Below are positions 9,152-17,356 of a stretch of 64,000 nt of DNA, piece after piece. The stretch's first letter is position 1. Each line of letters starts with the position of its first letter. The DNA comes from Marinifilum sp. N1E240 (GTDB taxonomy: Bacteria; Bacteroidota; Bacteroidia; Bacteroidales; Marinifilaceae): positions 124,001-188,000 of the forward strand of contig NZ_WHKF01000004.1 in the NCBI RefSeq assembly GCF_009295825.1, in the 5' to 3' direction. The notes under the pieces are model-generated. The model ran no database searches and had not been told where the DNA came from. It worked only from the letters and a program-made list of their open reading frames with translations. A program made the position numbers and the translations under genes.

Positions 9152-9179
9152 TTTGACAAAATAATATTTTATATTTTTG
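9152..9179 (+). promoter_or_regulatory. Promoter of the Big2 lipoprotein gene
   Basis: TTTG at 9152-9155 (-33 box) and TATTTTTG at 9172-9179 (-7 box, TAnnTTTG), 28 bp before the ATG. Confidence 0.6.
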
Positions 9180-9206
9180 CATGAAATAATCTAAAATATC
9201 TATTTT

Positions 9207-10739
9207 ATGTGCAAAAAACTCTATTGGGCTTTATGCCTATTATGTGCTTTTACATTAGTATCATGCGATGACGATAATGAAGAAGCTACAGTTAAAGTAA
9301 GTTCTATTGAATTTGAAGAAACAAATTTGGTATTGACAGAAGGTGCAACTCAACAGTTAAATGTTACTGTTTTACCAGAAAATGCATTCGACAAAACAAT
9401 TGCATGGTCAAGTTCCAATAAGGAAGTAGCTACAATTAACACTACAGGTTTACTTACAGCAATAAAAGAAGGAACTACTATTATTACAGCTGAATCAGGA
9501 GATGGCGAAGTTTCTAAAACTTGCGAAATTACTGTTCAGGCTAAAGAAGTAGCACCTGAAGGGAAAGTACGTTTTAAAGGACAGATAACTGAGGTAGGAA
9601 GTAAATCTTCATCGGAGTCAGCAAGAAAACTTCTGGTAGTATATACCGAAAAATTTACAGTGGATAACTTTGCTGATGGTATGATTACCACAGAGATTGA
9701 AGTTGCTGAAGACGGTGCTTTTACATTAGATATTGAGGAAGGTAACGAGTTTATTGTCTTTCTAATGGAAAATAACAAAGTTCAAGGTTTGGTTGGTATT
9801 GATGCAGGAGATGAAGAATACTGGGAAACTATTAATTCAGGTTATCTGAGTGGCATTATTGAATTGGGTAATGTTCCATCTTCATCAGACAATGGTTTGT
9901 TGATAGCAGAAAAAACAATTGCAGACTTAAGTGTTGTTGAAGGTAAAACTGAATTGATTCAGAAGATTTCAAGACTGGATGATCATATCAGAACCTATAT
10001 GAACTTTACAAATACAGGTTTTAAGAACTTTGCAAGCCCTGGTTTTGTATTTTCTTCAGATTTGGTTTTTGATGAATTAATCGATGCTGATAAATTAAAC
10101 TATGCTGGTTATCAGATTTATGCATGGGGAAAAGAATTGGAAAATAAGATGAACTTGTATCCACCTGCAGAAGTTGCAAGAGGTAATGGAGAAACATTTA
10201 ATGCTGAAACACCTATTTCTGGTGAGGCATTCGATCCTGAATCAGAAATCAAATTTATGGGTTTTATTGGTGGTGAAACTTCTGAAGATCTACTTCAAGG
10301 TGATATTCCAGCTGGAGAATGGTCTATGCAGACAACTTCGGGTTCTGAATTGGCATCTTACAGTTTAAATTCTATTTTGCCTTTGGAAGATGATAAGATT
10401 TCTGTTCCTGTACCAGCAATAAAAATTAATTCTGATGCAACTGGTGTTATTACCGATATCGAAGTTAAATGGCAGTATTATCGAGGTGGAGAATTGGTTA
10501 CCATTACCGATGTTGAACCTTTGAAGGATAGAATTAGCAATATCAACATTGAGTACATTCAGGATGAAAATACGGGTGAAGATCATACATTTAATTACGA
10601 TGATACCAGTATTGTTCCTGACAATCAGAATGTGTGGTCAATTAATGGGGAAAATGGCAATAAAAAAGTAAATACATTGGTAATTGGTTATACTATAGAT
10701 TGTGTTTTCTATCAAGTGAAAATGGTTGTAGAAGACTAA
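9207..10739 (+). CDS. Surface lipoprotein with a bacterial Ig-like (Big2) domain
   Basis: 510 aa. Lipoprotein signal peptide ending ...FTLVSC with the acidic stretch DDDNEE right after the Cys, which resembles the Bacteroidota surface-export signal. Residues ~30-110 form a Big2 domain (VSSIEFEETNLVLTEGATQQ, then TIAWSSSNKEVATINTTGLLTA). The remaining ~400 residues are acidic and beta-rich, with no family I can name. Lone gene with its own promoter and terminator; a role in adhesion or binding is inferred from Big2 only. Confidence 0.8.
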   Translation: MCKKLYWALCLLCAFTLVSCDDDNEEATVKVSSIEFEETNLVLTEGATQQLNVTVLPENAFDKTIAWSSSNKEVATINTTGLLTAIKEGTTIITAESGDGEVSKTCEITVQAKEVAPEGKVRFKGQITEVGSKSSSESARKLLVVYTEKFTVDNFADGMITTEIEVAEDGAFTLDIEEGNEFIVFLMENNKVQGLVGIDAGDEEYWETINSGYLSGIIELGNVPSSSDNGLLIAEKTIADLSVVEGKTELIQKISRLDDHIRTYMNFTNTGFKNFASPGFVFSSDLVFDELIDADKLNYAGYQIYAWGKELENKMNLYPPAEVARGNGETFNAETPISGEAFDPESEIKFMGFIGGETSEDLLQGDIPAGEWSMQTTSGSELASYSLNSILPLEDDKISVPVPAIKINSDATGVITDIEVKWQYYRGGELVTITDVEPLKDRISNINIEYIQDENTGEDHTFNYDDTSIVPDNQNVWSINGENGNKKVNTLVIGYTIDCVFYQVKMVVED

Positions 10740-10791
10740 CAATGTAAATTGAAGCTTATTGATTAATATCTAAAATCTTCATAAATAGAAT

Positions 10792-10826
10792 AAAGCTGTT
10801 CTTTGATAATAAGGACAGCTTTTTTC
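10792..10826 (+). terminator. Terminator after the Big2 lipoprotein gene
   Basis: AAAGCTGTTCTT pairs with AAGGACAGCTTT (one wobble), followed by six T. Confidence 0.8.
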
Positions 10827-10864
10827 ATTTGGGAATTGTTTTGTTAATTTTATCCCGAAAGGCT

Positions 10865-10881
10865 TAGGCTTATTTTGCCTA
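10865..10881. promoter_or_regulatory. Dyad upstream of the LysR gene
   Basis: TAGGC-N7-GCCTA, ~34 bp before the LysR-type gene. It could be an autoregulatory operator, but that is inference. Confidence 0.3.
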
Positions 10882-10914
10882 GCAAACATAGGAAAGATTA
10901 ACAGGACCAAGAAT

Positions 10915-11802
10915 ATGGATTACAGAGATAAAGTTTTTTTAGCGGTTGCAGAAAATTTAAGCTTTTCAAAAGCTGCAGAAGAATTATTTATCAGTCAGCC
11001 AGCAGTTACCAAGCACATTAAAGAGTTAGAAACCAGATTAAACATTGCTTTGTTCGAGCGAAAAGGCAATAAAATCTACCTGACAGAAGCTGGAAATCTT
11101 ACCTACAATCACTTAAACGAGATTCGGCAACAGTATCGAGAATTGGAATTTAATATCGAGAGATTGAATGATTCTTTCAAAGGAACACTTCGAATTGGTG
11201 CCAGCTCAACCATTTCACAATATTTGATTCCTAAGGTTATCGCTGCATTTTACAAGCGTTATCCTAAAATTGAGGTCTATTTGCTAAACGGCAACTCCTT
11301 TGATATGGAGCAAAAGCTTCTGGGAAATGAAATAGACATTGCCTTAGTCGAAAATGACAGTTCTCAATCCAATATTCAGTATAAAGATTTTCTTGACGAT
11401 GAAATTATTGCAGTAAGCGGAAGCAATAGTGTATGTTCCAAACGAAAATTGATTTCCTTAGCCGATCTGCAGGAATTGCCCGTTGTACTCAGAGAAAAAG
11501 GTTCAGGCACACTTCAGGTGATTCAGCACAGTTTGCTAAAGAACAACATTAGCTTAGATCAGCTCAATATAGTGATGCACCTGGGAAGTACCGAGGCAAT
11601 TAAAAACTTTCTGGCTGATTTCGATGGAATTGCACTCGTTTCTGAGAAATCTATCGAAAAGGAATTGCGATTAAAAGAAATCGTTAAAATAGGGATTAAG
11701 AATACCTCTATGAATCGAAAATTTCGAATCGCCCTAAGACAGGGACATCACACTTCAATCACCGAATTATTTATGGATTTTCTCTCTCATTATAACTTTT
11801 AG
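10915..11802 (+). CDS. LysR family regulator (YeiE-like position)
   Basis: 295 aa, full length. N-terminal winged helix (FLAVAENLSFSKAAEELFISQPAVTKHIKELETRL) and a C-terminal periplasmic-binding-like effector domain (FKGTLRIGASSTISQYLIPKVIAAFYKRYPKIEV; LVSEKSIEKEL). It precedes a YeiH-family exporter gene on the same strand, the same pairing as yeiE-yeiH in enterobacteria, so it probably controls that gene. The effector is unknown; relatives respond to sulfur compounds such as sulfite. Confidence 0.9.
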   Translation: MDYRDKVFLAVAENLSFSKAAEELFISQPAVTKHIKELETRLNIALFERKGNKIYLTEAGNLTYNHLNEIRQQYRELEFNIERLNDSFKGTLRIGASSTISQYLIPKVIAAFYKRYPKIEVYLLNGNSFDMEQKLLGNEIDIALVENDSSQSNIQYKDFLDDEIIAVSGSNSVCSKRKLISLADLQELPVVLREKGSGTLQVIQHSLLKNNISLDQLNIVMHLGSTEAIKNFLADFDGIALVSEKSIEKELRLKEIVKIGIKNTSMNRKFRIALRQGHHTSITELFMDFLSHYNF

Positions 11803-11825
11803 TTATTGCTGATAATTATATTGTA

Positions 11826-11867
11826 TTTGATATAGCTATAGCTTAAGCATATTTTTGTTCCGAACAA
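11826..11867 (+). promoter_or_regulatory. Promoter and operator-like palindromes of the yeiH-type gene
   Basis: TTTG (11826-11829) and TATTTTTG (11850-11857) form a promoter with 20-bp spacing. Three dyads lie inside it: TATAGCTATA (11831-11840), GCTTAAGC (11841-11848), and TTGTTC-C-GAACAA (11855-11867) across the -7 box. They are good candidates for LysR binding. Confidence 0.5.
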
Positions 11868-11879
11868 ATGGACTAAAAT

Positions 11880-12809
11880 ATGACTTTAAATCAAAAACAA
11901 ATCAAAACGATCTACGGTGCAATACTATTTCTGTGTTTTATGCCTTTCATTTCGCCATCCCTTGCTTTGGGCTTAGGTATTGTCTTATCATTAATGGGAC
12001 TGAAACATGATAATATAGCAAAATACACCTCCTTTTCATTGCAAGCATCCATTGTGCTAATGGGCTTTGGAATGAATTTAACCCAGGTGATTTCTGCCTC
12101 CAAAACTGGCTTTATCGATACGGCAATATCTGTGGTATTCGTAATGTGTGTGGGATTATTAATCACCAGGCTTCTGAAAATTGAATCTAAAATAGGACTA
12201 TTGATATCGGCAGGGACAGCCATTTGCGGTGGGAGTGCCATTGCTGCTGTTGCTCCGGTACTACATGCGAAGAACTATCAGGTATCTTTCTCTTTGGTGG
12301 TCATCTTTATATTGAATGCCATTGCCTTACTCATTTTTCCTATTTTAGGTCATTACTTTAACATGAGTCAGGAAACATTTGGAACCTGGGCTGCAATTGC
12401 CATTCACGATACCAGCTCGGTAGTTGGGGCAGGAGCAACTTATGGTGTTAAAGCTCTAGAGGTTGCAACAACGGTAAAATTAATACGTGCCTTATGGATT
12501 ATCCCCTTATCGCTGGTTATTGCATTCACTCAAAAAGACAAAGCAAACGGAAAAATTAAAATTCCCTGGTTTATAGGACTTTTTGTAGCCAGTATTCTTA
12601 CAGCCTATTTGTTTCCATCAAATGCGGTTAGCTACGAACACTTGAATTGGCTGGGCAAACGAGGAATGGTCATCGCTCTTTTTCTAATAGGTTCAAACAT
12701 CTCTTTTTCCGAAGCAAAACAAGCTGGTTTCAAAAGCTTTGTTTTAGGTGTATTGCTTTGGTTTCTGATTGCGATAGGTTCTTTTCTTGCACTAACCAGT
12801 AATTTTTAA
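11880..12809 (+). CDS. YeiH/UPF0324 family membrane protein, putative sulfate exporter family
   Basis: 309 aa, about ten membrane helices. Family features are visible: LGIVLSLMGLKHDNIAKYTSFSLQASIVLMGFGMNL, ISAGTAICGGSAIAAVAPVL, and AAIAIHDTSSVVGAGATYG (conserved HDTSSVVGA motif). The family is annotated as putative sulfate exporters on weak evidence, but the true substrate is not established. Placed directly after a LysR regulator with operator-like palindromes between them. Confidence 0.88.
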   Translation: MTLNQKQIKTIYGAILFLCFMPFISPSLALGLGIVLSLMGLKHDNIAKYTSFSLQASIVLMGFGMNLTQVISASKTGFIDTAISVVFVMCVGLLITRLLKIESKIGLLISAGTAICGGSAIAAVAPVLHAKNYQVSFSLVVIFILNAIALLIFPILGHYFNMSQETFGTWAAIAIHDTSSVVGAGATYGVKALEVATTVKLIRALWIIPLSLVIAFTQKDKANGKIKIPWFIGLFVASILTAYLFPSNAVSYEHLNWLGKRGMVIALFLIGSNISFSEAKQAGFKSFVLGVLLWFLIAIGSFLALTSNF

Positions 12810-12835
12810 ATTGGAATTTACCATTCATGAAATTT

Positions 12836-12877
12836 AAAAAGGAAAAGCCTGAGTCACTGGTTCAGGTTTTTCCATTT
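12836..12877 (+). terminator. Terminator after the yeiH-type gene
   Basis: AAAAgCCTGA / TCAGGtTTTT stem with a GTCACTGGT loop, then a T run. Confidence 0.7.
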
Positions 12878-12984
12878 TATAGTATTTTATTAAATTGGCT
12901 CTGTATGATTTAAAGTAGGTAGTTCATCAATTTATGTCGTTTATATGTTGAAAAATACTTTGAGTTAGCTTGATGGGCATTGGA

Positions 12985-13112
12985 AGGGCAAGCTGCTTAT
13001 CCGCCGAACTTAATGTTTTCAAGTAAAAGTAGTTTGAGCTTACACGCCCTAGATTCTTTGTTTACTTTCTCATCAATAGAGAAAGTAAAAGCCATGCGGC
13101 TTGAGCAAAGAA
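12985..13112. repeat. Branched inverted-repeat element
   Basis: Two neighbouring dyads. First, AGGGCAAGCT (12985-12994) pairs with AGCTT-acac-GCCCT (13037-13050). Second, the outer arms TTCTTTG (13054-13060) and CAAAGAA (13106-13112) enclose two hairpins: TTTACTTTCTC/GAGAAAGTAAA (13061-13089, perfect 11 bp) and AAGCC-ATGC-GGCTT (13089-13102), a three-way-junction shape. It may be a REP/BIME-like element or a structured RNA. No protein is encoded. Confidence 0.45.
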
Positions 13113-13204
13113 ATAGTAAAAGAAAGAATCATAGGATAATTGTTTTTCATAGAATAATCAATTTGCTTACCCAATATATTTCATATAGAACCATTAAATC
13201 ATTA

Positions 13205-13212
13205 TAGTTTTG
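13205..13212 (+). promoter_or_regulatory. -7 box upstream of the DUF2200 gene
   Basis: TAGTTTTG matches TAnnTTTG, ~53 bp before the ATG. The -33 box is unclear. Confidence 0.4.
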
Positions 13213-13219
13213 TATTTTC

Positions 13220-13250
13220 AAACTTGTTACAACATAGCTAGCTCCAATTT
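13220..13250 (+). repeat. Vestige of a cassette-type recombination site
   Basis: CTTGTTACAACATAGCTAGC here closely matches the ends of the sites at 17310-17330 and 19200-19223 (CTTGTTATAACATAGTTGGC). This suggests that the DUF2200 gene once followed the same kind of attC-like site. The upstream half is shortened. Confidence 0.4.
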
Positions 13251-13265
13251 TAAATCAAGAATAAT

Positions 13266-13631
13266 ATGAAGGTTACAGCTGAAAAAAATGAACAAGTTGC
13301 GAATATGATCTTTGCATCTATTTACCCCCTTTACTGGAATAGATTGGAAAAAAATGGTAGGACAAAAGAAGAGTTCCACCAGGTAATAGAATGGTTTACT
13401 GGTTTTGATGAAAAAAAATTACAATCACTTATCGATGAGAAAGTAAGCTTTAGAACGTTTTTTGAGAAGGCAAAAATCCATCCCAATGCACACATGATTA
13501 AAGGGGTGGTTTGTGGTTATCGAATTGAAGAAATAGAAGATGAATTCGAAGTGTATAAACAATGCAGACGTTTTGAAAAGCTGATTGATGAATTAGCCAA
13601 AGGTCGTAAAATGGAGAAAATTTTGCGTTAG
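13266..13631 (+). CDS. DUF2200 domain-containing protein
   Basis: 121 aa covering the whole family (COG4898). Conserved stretches: QVANMIFASIYPLYWNRLEKNGRTKEEFHQVIEWFTGF, IHPNAHMIKGVVCGYRIEEIED, and the C-terminal LIDELAKGRKMEKILR. It is a small cytosolic protein with no known function. It sits alone between a cassette-site vestige and a terminator, which fits a mobile or recently inserted gene. Confidence 0.88.
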   Translation: MKVTAEKNEQVANMIFASIYPLYWNRLEKNGRTKEEFHQVIEWFTGFDEKKLQSLIDEKVSFRTFFEKAKIHPNAHMIKGVVCGYRIEEIEDEFEVYKQCRRFEKLIDELAKGRKMEKILR

Positions 13632-13640
13632 AAAATAAAG

Positions 13641-13678
13641 ATAAAGTCTGAACTGATAGTTCAGGCTTTTTTATTTTG
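13641..13678 (+). terminator. Terminator after the DUF2200 gene
   Basis: AGTCTGAACT / AGTTCAGGCT around a short GAT loop, with a T run. Confidence 0.75.
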
Positions 13679-13689
13679 TTAAGTCTTTA

Positions 13690-13697
13690 TAGTTTTG
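13690..13697 (+). promoter_or_regulatory. -7 box upstream of the lipocalin-like gene
   Basis: TAGTTTTG matches TAnnTTTG and lies 39 bp before the ATG at 13736, which supports that start over the upstream TTG. Confidence 0.45.
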
Positions 13698-13735
13698 TAG
13701 ATTCATTGCTTAAGTATTTACTTAATTTTAAATTG

Positions 13736-14737
13736 ATGAGGAAAATCTACTATCTATGCTTATGTTTCATCCTTTTGGGATCATTTAAATCGGAAAAATC
13801 TCTTGAAGGCGTTTGGATGCTTGCCTATAAAATAGAATATCCTAAAAAGGATATTTCTCCTATACATATAAGATCTTTGTACGATTTTTCTGAAGATACA
13901 TTATGGATAAAATCGTTCAATCATGAAAGTTTACCCGATTATGGTAAGATTGAAGAGTTTAATTACAAATTGAAAGGGAATAAACTTTGTATTGATACGA
14001 TGTGTTTTACCCTTAAAACCATTACAAAAGATAGTTTGGTAATACAATTTAAGCATCAATATAAAGTAGATCTAGTGCTAAAAAGATTGATTCAGGTGAA
14101 TAAACAGCCAATACCAAGTTTTAGAAACAAGGCGTTTGCATTTACAGGTCCCCAATATGCCGATTCAATTGATTTTATAAACGACAGTCTGTTTCTTGAC
14201 ATTGGAAACAATGCTTATTCTAATAATAGAACGAAGAGGTGGAGGACCGAAACCTACAAATCGTTTAATTTTTTGGTTTTAGACATGATGTTTCCAACTC
14301 CATTTTTGATTAATAATAGCTCTGAGGATGAGATCAACCTGACGGCTTACTATACTAAAAATAAGAAATTTAAACTGCAGGAAATTAAGAATAAGCGAGA
14401 TATTAGAAACCTTGAAGGAGTGTGGATAGGAAATAGAGTGAAGCAAGGGGATTTTCCTGAGCCACCTCGCCCTTTAAAGCCACAAGATTTTTCTGGTGAT
14501 ATTGAATCGGATTATGCTTTGAAAATAAAAGGTGACTCATTGGAATATAGACAGTATTATGGAACCAGCAGAAGAAAATGGCTGCTAAATACAACAAATG
14601 ATTTTATATATTTTCCGGATAGGTTAGACTCTAAATATGGTATTTGGAAAATTAAAGAATTAAACAAGGATGAACTCAGAGTTCGTACAGCAATAATCTA
14701 TAATACAGAGAAAATTATTTCATATAAAAGGAAATAA
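13736..14737 (+). CDS. Secreted hypothetical protein with two lipocalin-like repeats
   Basis: 333 aa from the ATG at 13736; the frame is also open to a TTG at 13676, but a promoter box lies between. A signal-like N-terminus (MRKIYYLCLCFILLGSFKSE) is followed by two regions that each open with the same phrase: SLEGVWMLAYK near residue 22 and NLEGVWIGNRVKQ near residue 225. This [LxGVW] opening is typical of lipocalin-like beta-barrels in Bacteroidota, so the protein probably holds two barrels. No specific family is recognised. Confidence 0.65.
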   Translation: MRKIYYLCLCFILLGSFKSEKSLEGVWMLAYKIEYPKKDISPIHIRSLYDFSEDTLWIKSFNHESLPDYGKIEEFNYKLKGNKLCIDTMCFTLKTITKDSLVIQFKHQYKVDLVLKRLIQVNKQPIPSFRNKAFAFTGPQYADSIDFINDSLFLDIGNNAYSNNRTKRWRTETYKSFNFLVLDMMFPTPFLINNSSEDEINLTAYYTKNKKFKLQEIKNKRDIRNLEGVWIGNRVKQGDFPEPPRPLKPQDFSGDIESDYALKIKGDSLEYRQYYGTSRRKWLLNTTNDFIYFPDRLDSKYGIWKIKELNKDELRVRTAIIYNTEKIISYKRK

Positions 14738-14886
14738 CAAGCTTTCTACAGTATCGTGAAAAAATAATGAAGGGAATAATGGAATGACCAAGAGTCACAT
14801 TCTGTTCGAAATTCATAATCGTTTTATTAGGAACAATTGAGAATACAAATACAAGCAAAAAGATAAAGCACTTTTATGTTAGTAGC
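14735..14886 (+). repeat. attC-like site (left end of the cassette array, half degenerate)
   Basis: The right half AGATAAAGCACTTTTATGTTAG matches the right half of the site at 15781-15805. A possible left half (ATAACAAG-CTTTCT) follows the stop of the preceding gene. GTTAGTAGC at 14878 marks the start of the first clear cassette. Confidence 0.4.
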
Positions 14887-14920
14887 AATTATTGTTGAAA
14901 AGTGTATAGAATATAAATAG

Positions 14921-15559
14921 ATGAAATCGACAAAGATAAATCAACCATTAGCCAATAGACCTAAGTGTTTATTGTATGCAATGCTATTCTTTCTGTTAAT
15001 CATGAGTTGTTCTAAGGATGATTCAGAAAAGGTGTATGAGGATATAGATATTACTGAATTGATAGGTTATATTGGAGAACCTATCCAGAACTTCACGGTA
15101 GATTATAATCGTTTTTATATTCCTTCTGATGCGATACTTTCTGAACCAAAATTTGAAATAGAAACTTTGAGCGGAAATTATAAAGTTCGTTTAACCGGAC
15201 AATACCAGGAAAATAGCGACGGATCTGCGCAAACCTTGTTGGATGAAATCAATGGGGAAGCTGTTTTTAAGAATGAATTTCCTGAAAGCATAGATCATTT
15301 AGCAAAATTGGTGAAAGAAAATTTTAAACAATTACCATACTCTAGTTTTGTGAATACTGAAACAGCTTCTTCTCCATATGATATAGTATCGAATGAAAAA
15401 GTTGAGTTCAGTGACTACGATGTGTTTTATAAAGAAATGAAAGAAAGAGGGATTGAATCAATTCATCATACCTGGATTTTGGAAAATGATGTTGTATGTC
15501 ATCTTGGTATTGGTAATAATCAAATCTATTTTAGATTAAGTGCTTTCCCAAGTTTATAA
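14921..15559 (+). CDS. Hypothetical lipoprotein (cassette 1 cargo)
   Basis: 212 aa. Lipoprotein signal (CLLYAMLFFLLIMSC with SKDDSEK right after the Cys). The mature part contains no family I recognise. It sits in a unit that starts with GTTAGTAGC (14878) and ends with GCTGCCAAC (15571-15579), which can pair at 8 of 9 positions (one a wobble). Lone gene with no operon partner, as expected for an integron-type cassette. Confidence 0.65.
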   Translation: MKSTKINQPLANRPKCLLYAMLFFLLIMSCSKDDSEKVYEDIDITELIGYIGEPIQNFTVDYNRFYIPSDAILSEPKFEIETLSGNYKVRLTGQYQENSDGSAQTLLDEINGEAVFKNEFPESIDHLAKLVKENFKQLPYSSFVNTETASSPYDIVSNEKVEFSDYDVFYKEMKERGIESIHHTWILENDVVCHLGIGNNQIYFRLSAFPSL

Positions 15560-15570
15560 AGAGAAGAAAA

Positions 15571-15807
15571 GCTGCCAACAAAACTAACCCTCCACATCCC
15601 ATAAAATTAAACGAATACATTTAACTTTCAAGCGGGAAAATAAGTAAAAAATAGCCGAAGAACCCATTAAATACCCCTTGCATAGCGGCATTGTCCAACT
15701 ATGTTTTATCCTTTATTTGGAATTATTCTGAGATTTAAAACTCGGTACTCTTAATAATGTTTTGTTAATTTTAGAAAACAAAAGGATAAAACACTTTTAC
15801 GTTAGGC
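15571..15807 (+). repeat. attC-like recombination site after cassette 1
   Basis: Contains R''-like GCTGCCAAC (15571) and a classical dyad further on: GTCCAAC (15693-15699), GTTTTATCCTTT (15703-15714), AAAGGATAAAAC (15781-15792, a perfect 12-bp complement) and GTTAGGC (15801-15807). From 15693 to 15807 the site is 115 bp, within the known attC range. The segment at 15575-15640 resembles 18950-19000. Confidence 0.5.
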
Positions 15808-16023
15808 AAAATACTAGGGAGTGATAACGATGCACGAAATAAAGATTTGTAACAAACGGTGGATTATTTAAGAAAGGATATTTTCATTAAAGATTAATGG
15901 ATTATTAATGACTAGACAATTTCACATCTCTGCTATGGCTTAAAAAGCTAATTACTAAGTTGTTATCGGTGAGTGTCGTGAGAATGTCGTGTTTTTGTAG
16001 TTGGAAAGTTACCCTAATCAGTC

Positions 16024-16035
16024 AGACATTTGTCT
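16024..16035. promoter_or_regulatory. Operator-like palindrome before the XRE pseudogene
   Basis: AGACA-TT-TGTCT is a perfect dyad ~21 bp upstream of the XRE start, a plausible autoregulatory site. Confidence 0.35.
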
Positions 16036-16056
16036 CAAATTAAAAACGAGAAAAAA

Positions 16057-16590
16057 ATGGAAACAGGAAAACTTATTAAAGAATTACGGATAAAAAAGGG
16101 TTTGACTCAGGAAGAACTGGCTGGCAGAACTGAGATCAGTTCAAGAACCATTTAACGAATAGAAAATGGGGAAGTAGACCCACGAGCATACACACTTCAA
16201 ATGATTGCAAAAGCACTTGAAGTTGATTTTAGCTTATTTGTAGATAAGACAAATAATGATAAAGAAATTCAGGAGGTAAATAACAACAATTGGTTAGGAC
16301 TTTTACATTTTAGTGGATTGTTACCTCTATTCTTTCCAACATTGATTCTTTGGAATAAAAGAAAAAATAAAACCAAAGAAATGACAATTCATTTCAATGC
16401 AACTCTTAGTATGCAACTATGTATATTAGGAATCAGTTTGGGAGGTTTATGGGTTTATTGGAAGATAAATATGTTAACACCATTTATAGGAGGCTTGCTA
16501 GTTGGTGCATTATTTTCAATCTTTAATGCACTTAATATAATGAATGGAAAATCCTTTATAAATCCATTTATTAAGAGTGGAGAAAAATAA
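16057..16590 (+). pseudogene. XRE-family regulator with membrane tail, interrupted by one stop codon (cassette 2 cargo)
   Basis: The reading frame from ATG 16057 encodes an XRE helix-turn-helix (GKLIKELRIKKGLTQEELAGRTEISSRTI), meets TAA at 16153-16155, and continues in the same frame as RIENGEVDPRAYTLQMIAKALEVD. The family has Gln (CAA) at that place, so one C-to-T change explains it. The rest carries about three membrane helices (residues ~80-165). A restart at ATG 16201 would give a 129-residue protein without the DNA-binding helices. Either a recent pseudogene or a sequencing error. Confidence 0.8.
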
Positions 16591-16605
16591 TTAAAAGATA
16601 ACGAA

Positions 16606-16741
16606 GTACTTTGCCTAACAAAAATATAGTGCATTTGGCAGATACTGCTAATATTGAAGATAGTAGCAATAAATAAGCATAATGGTAAGTTGAAAATATG
16701 GAGCGTTGAATGCCAAACGAACCATATTCAAACCGTCAGAC
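16606..16741 (+). repeat. attC-like recombination site after cassette 2
   Basis: GTACTTTGCCTAAC (16606-16619) is complementary at 13 of 14 bases to the cassette's own start GTTAGGCAAAATAC (15801). Imperfect arms follow: AATATAGTGCATTTGGCA (16623-16640) against 16707-16728 (TGAATGCCAAAC...CATATT), ending in GTCAGAC (16735-16741). The architecture is R''-L''-L'-R', about 130 bp. Confidence 0.6.
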
Positions 16742-16755
16742 AACATTGAAAAAAA

Positions 16756-17235
16756 ATGATACCAGATAAATCAGAAGCAAGTATAAAGAATGGAAATTGG
16801 TTCATTCATAATGATGAAATGAATACTATCCAAATTTGGGGTTCAAATATAAATGGAAAGGAGAAGGTGTTTTTAAATAATGAACTTGTGTCTGAACAAA
16901 GAAGTATGAAGATGCAAAGCTCACATAACTTTCAAGATGAGAACGGACAGAGATACGAAGTTAAATTTGTAACAGAAAATATGTGGAAAGGCATTCTTAA
17001 ATGCACAATAAAAAAAGAGGATACAGTTCTTAAAGTCTTTAAAACAAAATATATAAATGGGAAAAACTTTACATTAAAAAACTTTCTGATTTTGATAGTG
17101 ACATCAGCTCTTTGGGGATTTGTAATGGCAACATATAATCTTTCATTTTCGACTGTGATTATCTTCCTATTGTTTGTTTTAATAATTTATTTTAAAACTA
17201 GAGATAATGGTGAAATTTTAATTGAAGAACAATAA
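16756..17235 (+). CDS. Hypothetical protein with two C-terminal membrane helices (cassette 3 cargo)
   Basis: 159 aa. Residues 1-105 are soluble and beta-rich with a WFIHND...IQIWG start; residues ~108-150 contain two close hydrophobic helices (FLILIVTSALWGFVMATY, then STVIIFLLFVLIIYF) and a short acidic tail. No known family. The gene starts 21 bp after the cassette junction at 16735, without a visible promoter of its own. It is a typical small orphan ORF of a cassette array. Confidence 0.6.
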   Translation: MIPDKSEASIKNGNWFIHNDEMNTIQIWGSNINGKEKVFLNNELVSEQRSMKMQSSHNFQDENGQRYEVKFVTENMWKGILKCTIKKEDTVLKVFKTKYINGKNFTLKNFLILIVTSALWGFVMATYNLSFSTVIIFLLFVLIIYFKTRDNGEILIEEQ

Positions 17236-17240
17236 GGATT

Positions 17241-17330
17241 GTTTTGGACTTTCAAAGTCGAATCATAACAACACCTTTTACCGCGATAGTGAAAATTAAC
17301 AAGTAGATGCTAGTTATAACATAGTTAGAT
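17241..17330 (+). repeat. attC-like site after cassette 3
   Basis: Starts with GTTTTGGAC, ends with GTTAGAT (17324). This ~90-bp stretch is nearly the same as 19133-19223, with shared CATAACAACACCTTTTA, and has an inner hairpin AACAAG-TAGATG-CTAGTT. The pairing with the cassette start GTCAGACAAC is weaker than for the other units. Confidence 0.45.
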
Positions 17331-17356
17331 TGCATTAGAAAAACATTCTGCAATAA

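Noticed and set aside
12980-13207. + strand ORF of 75 codons
   Set aside because: It runs across the branched inverted repeats and the DUF2200 promoter area; the product is low in complexity and matches no family.
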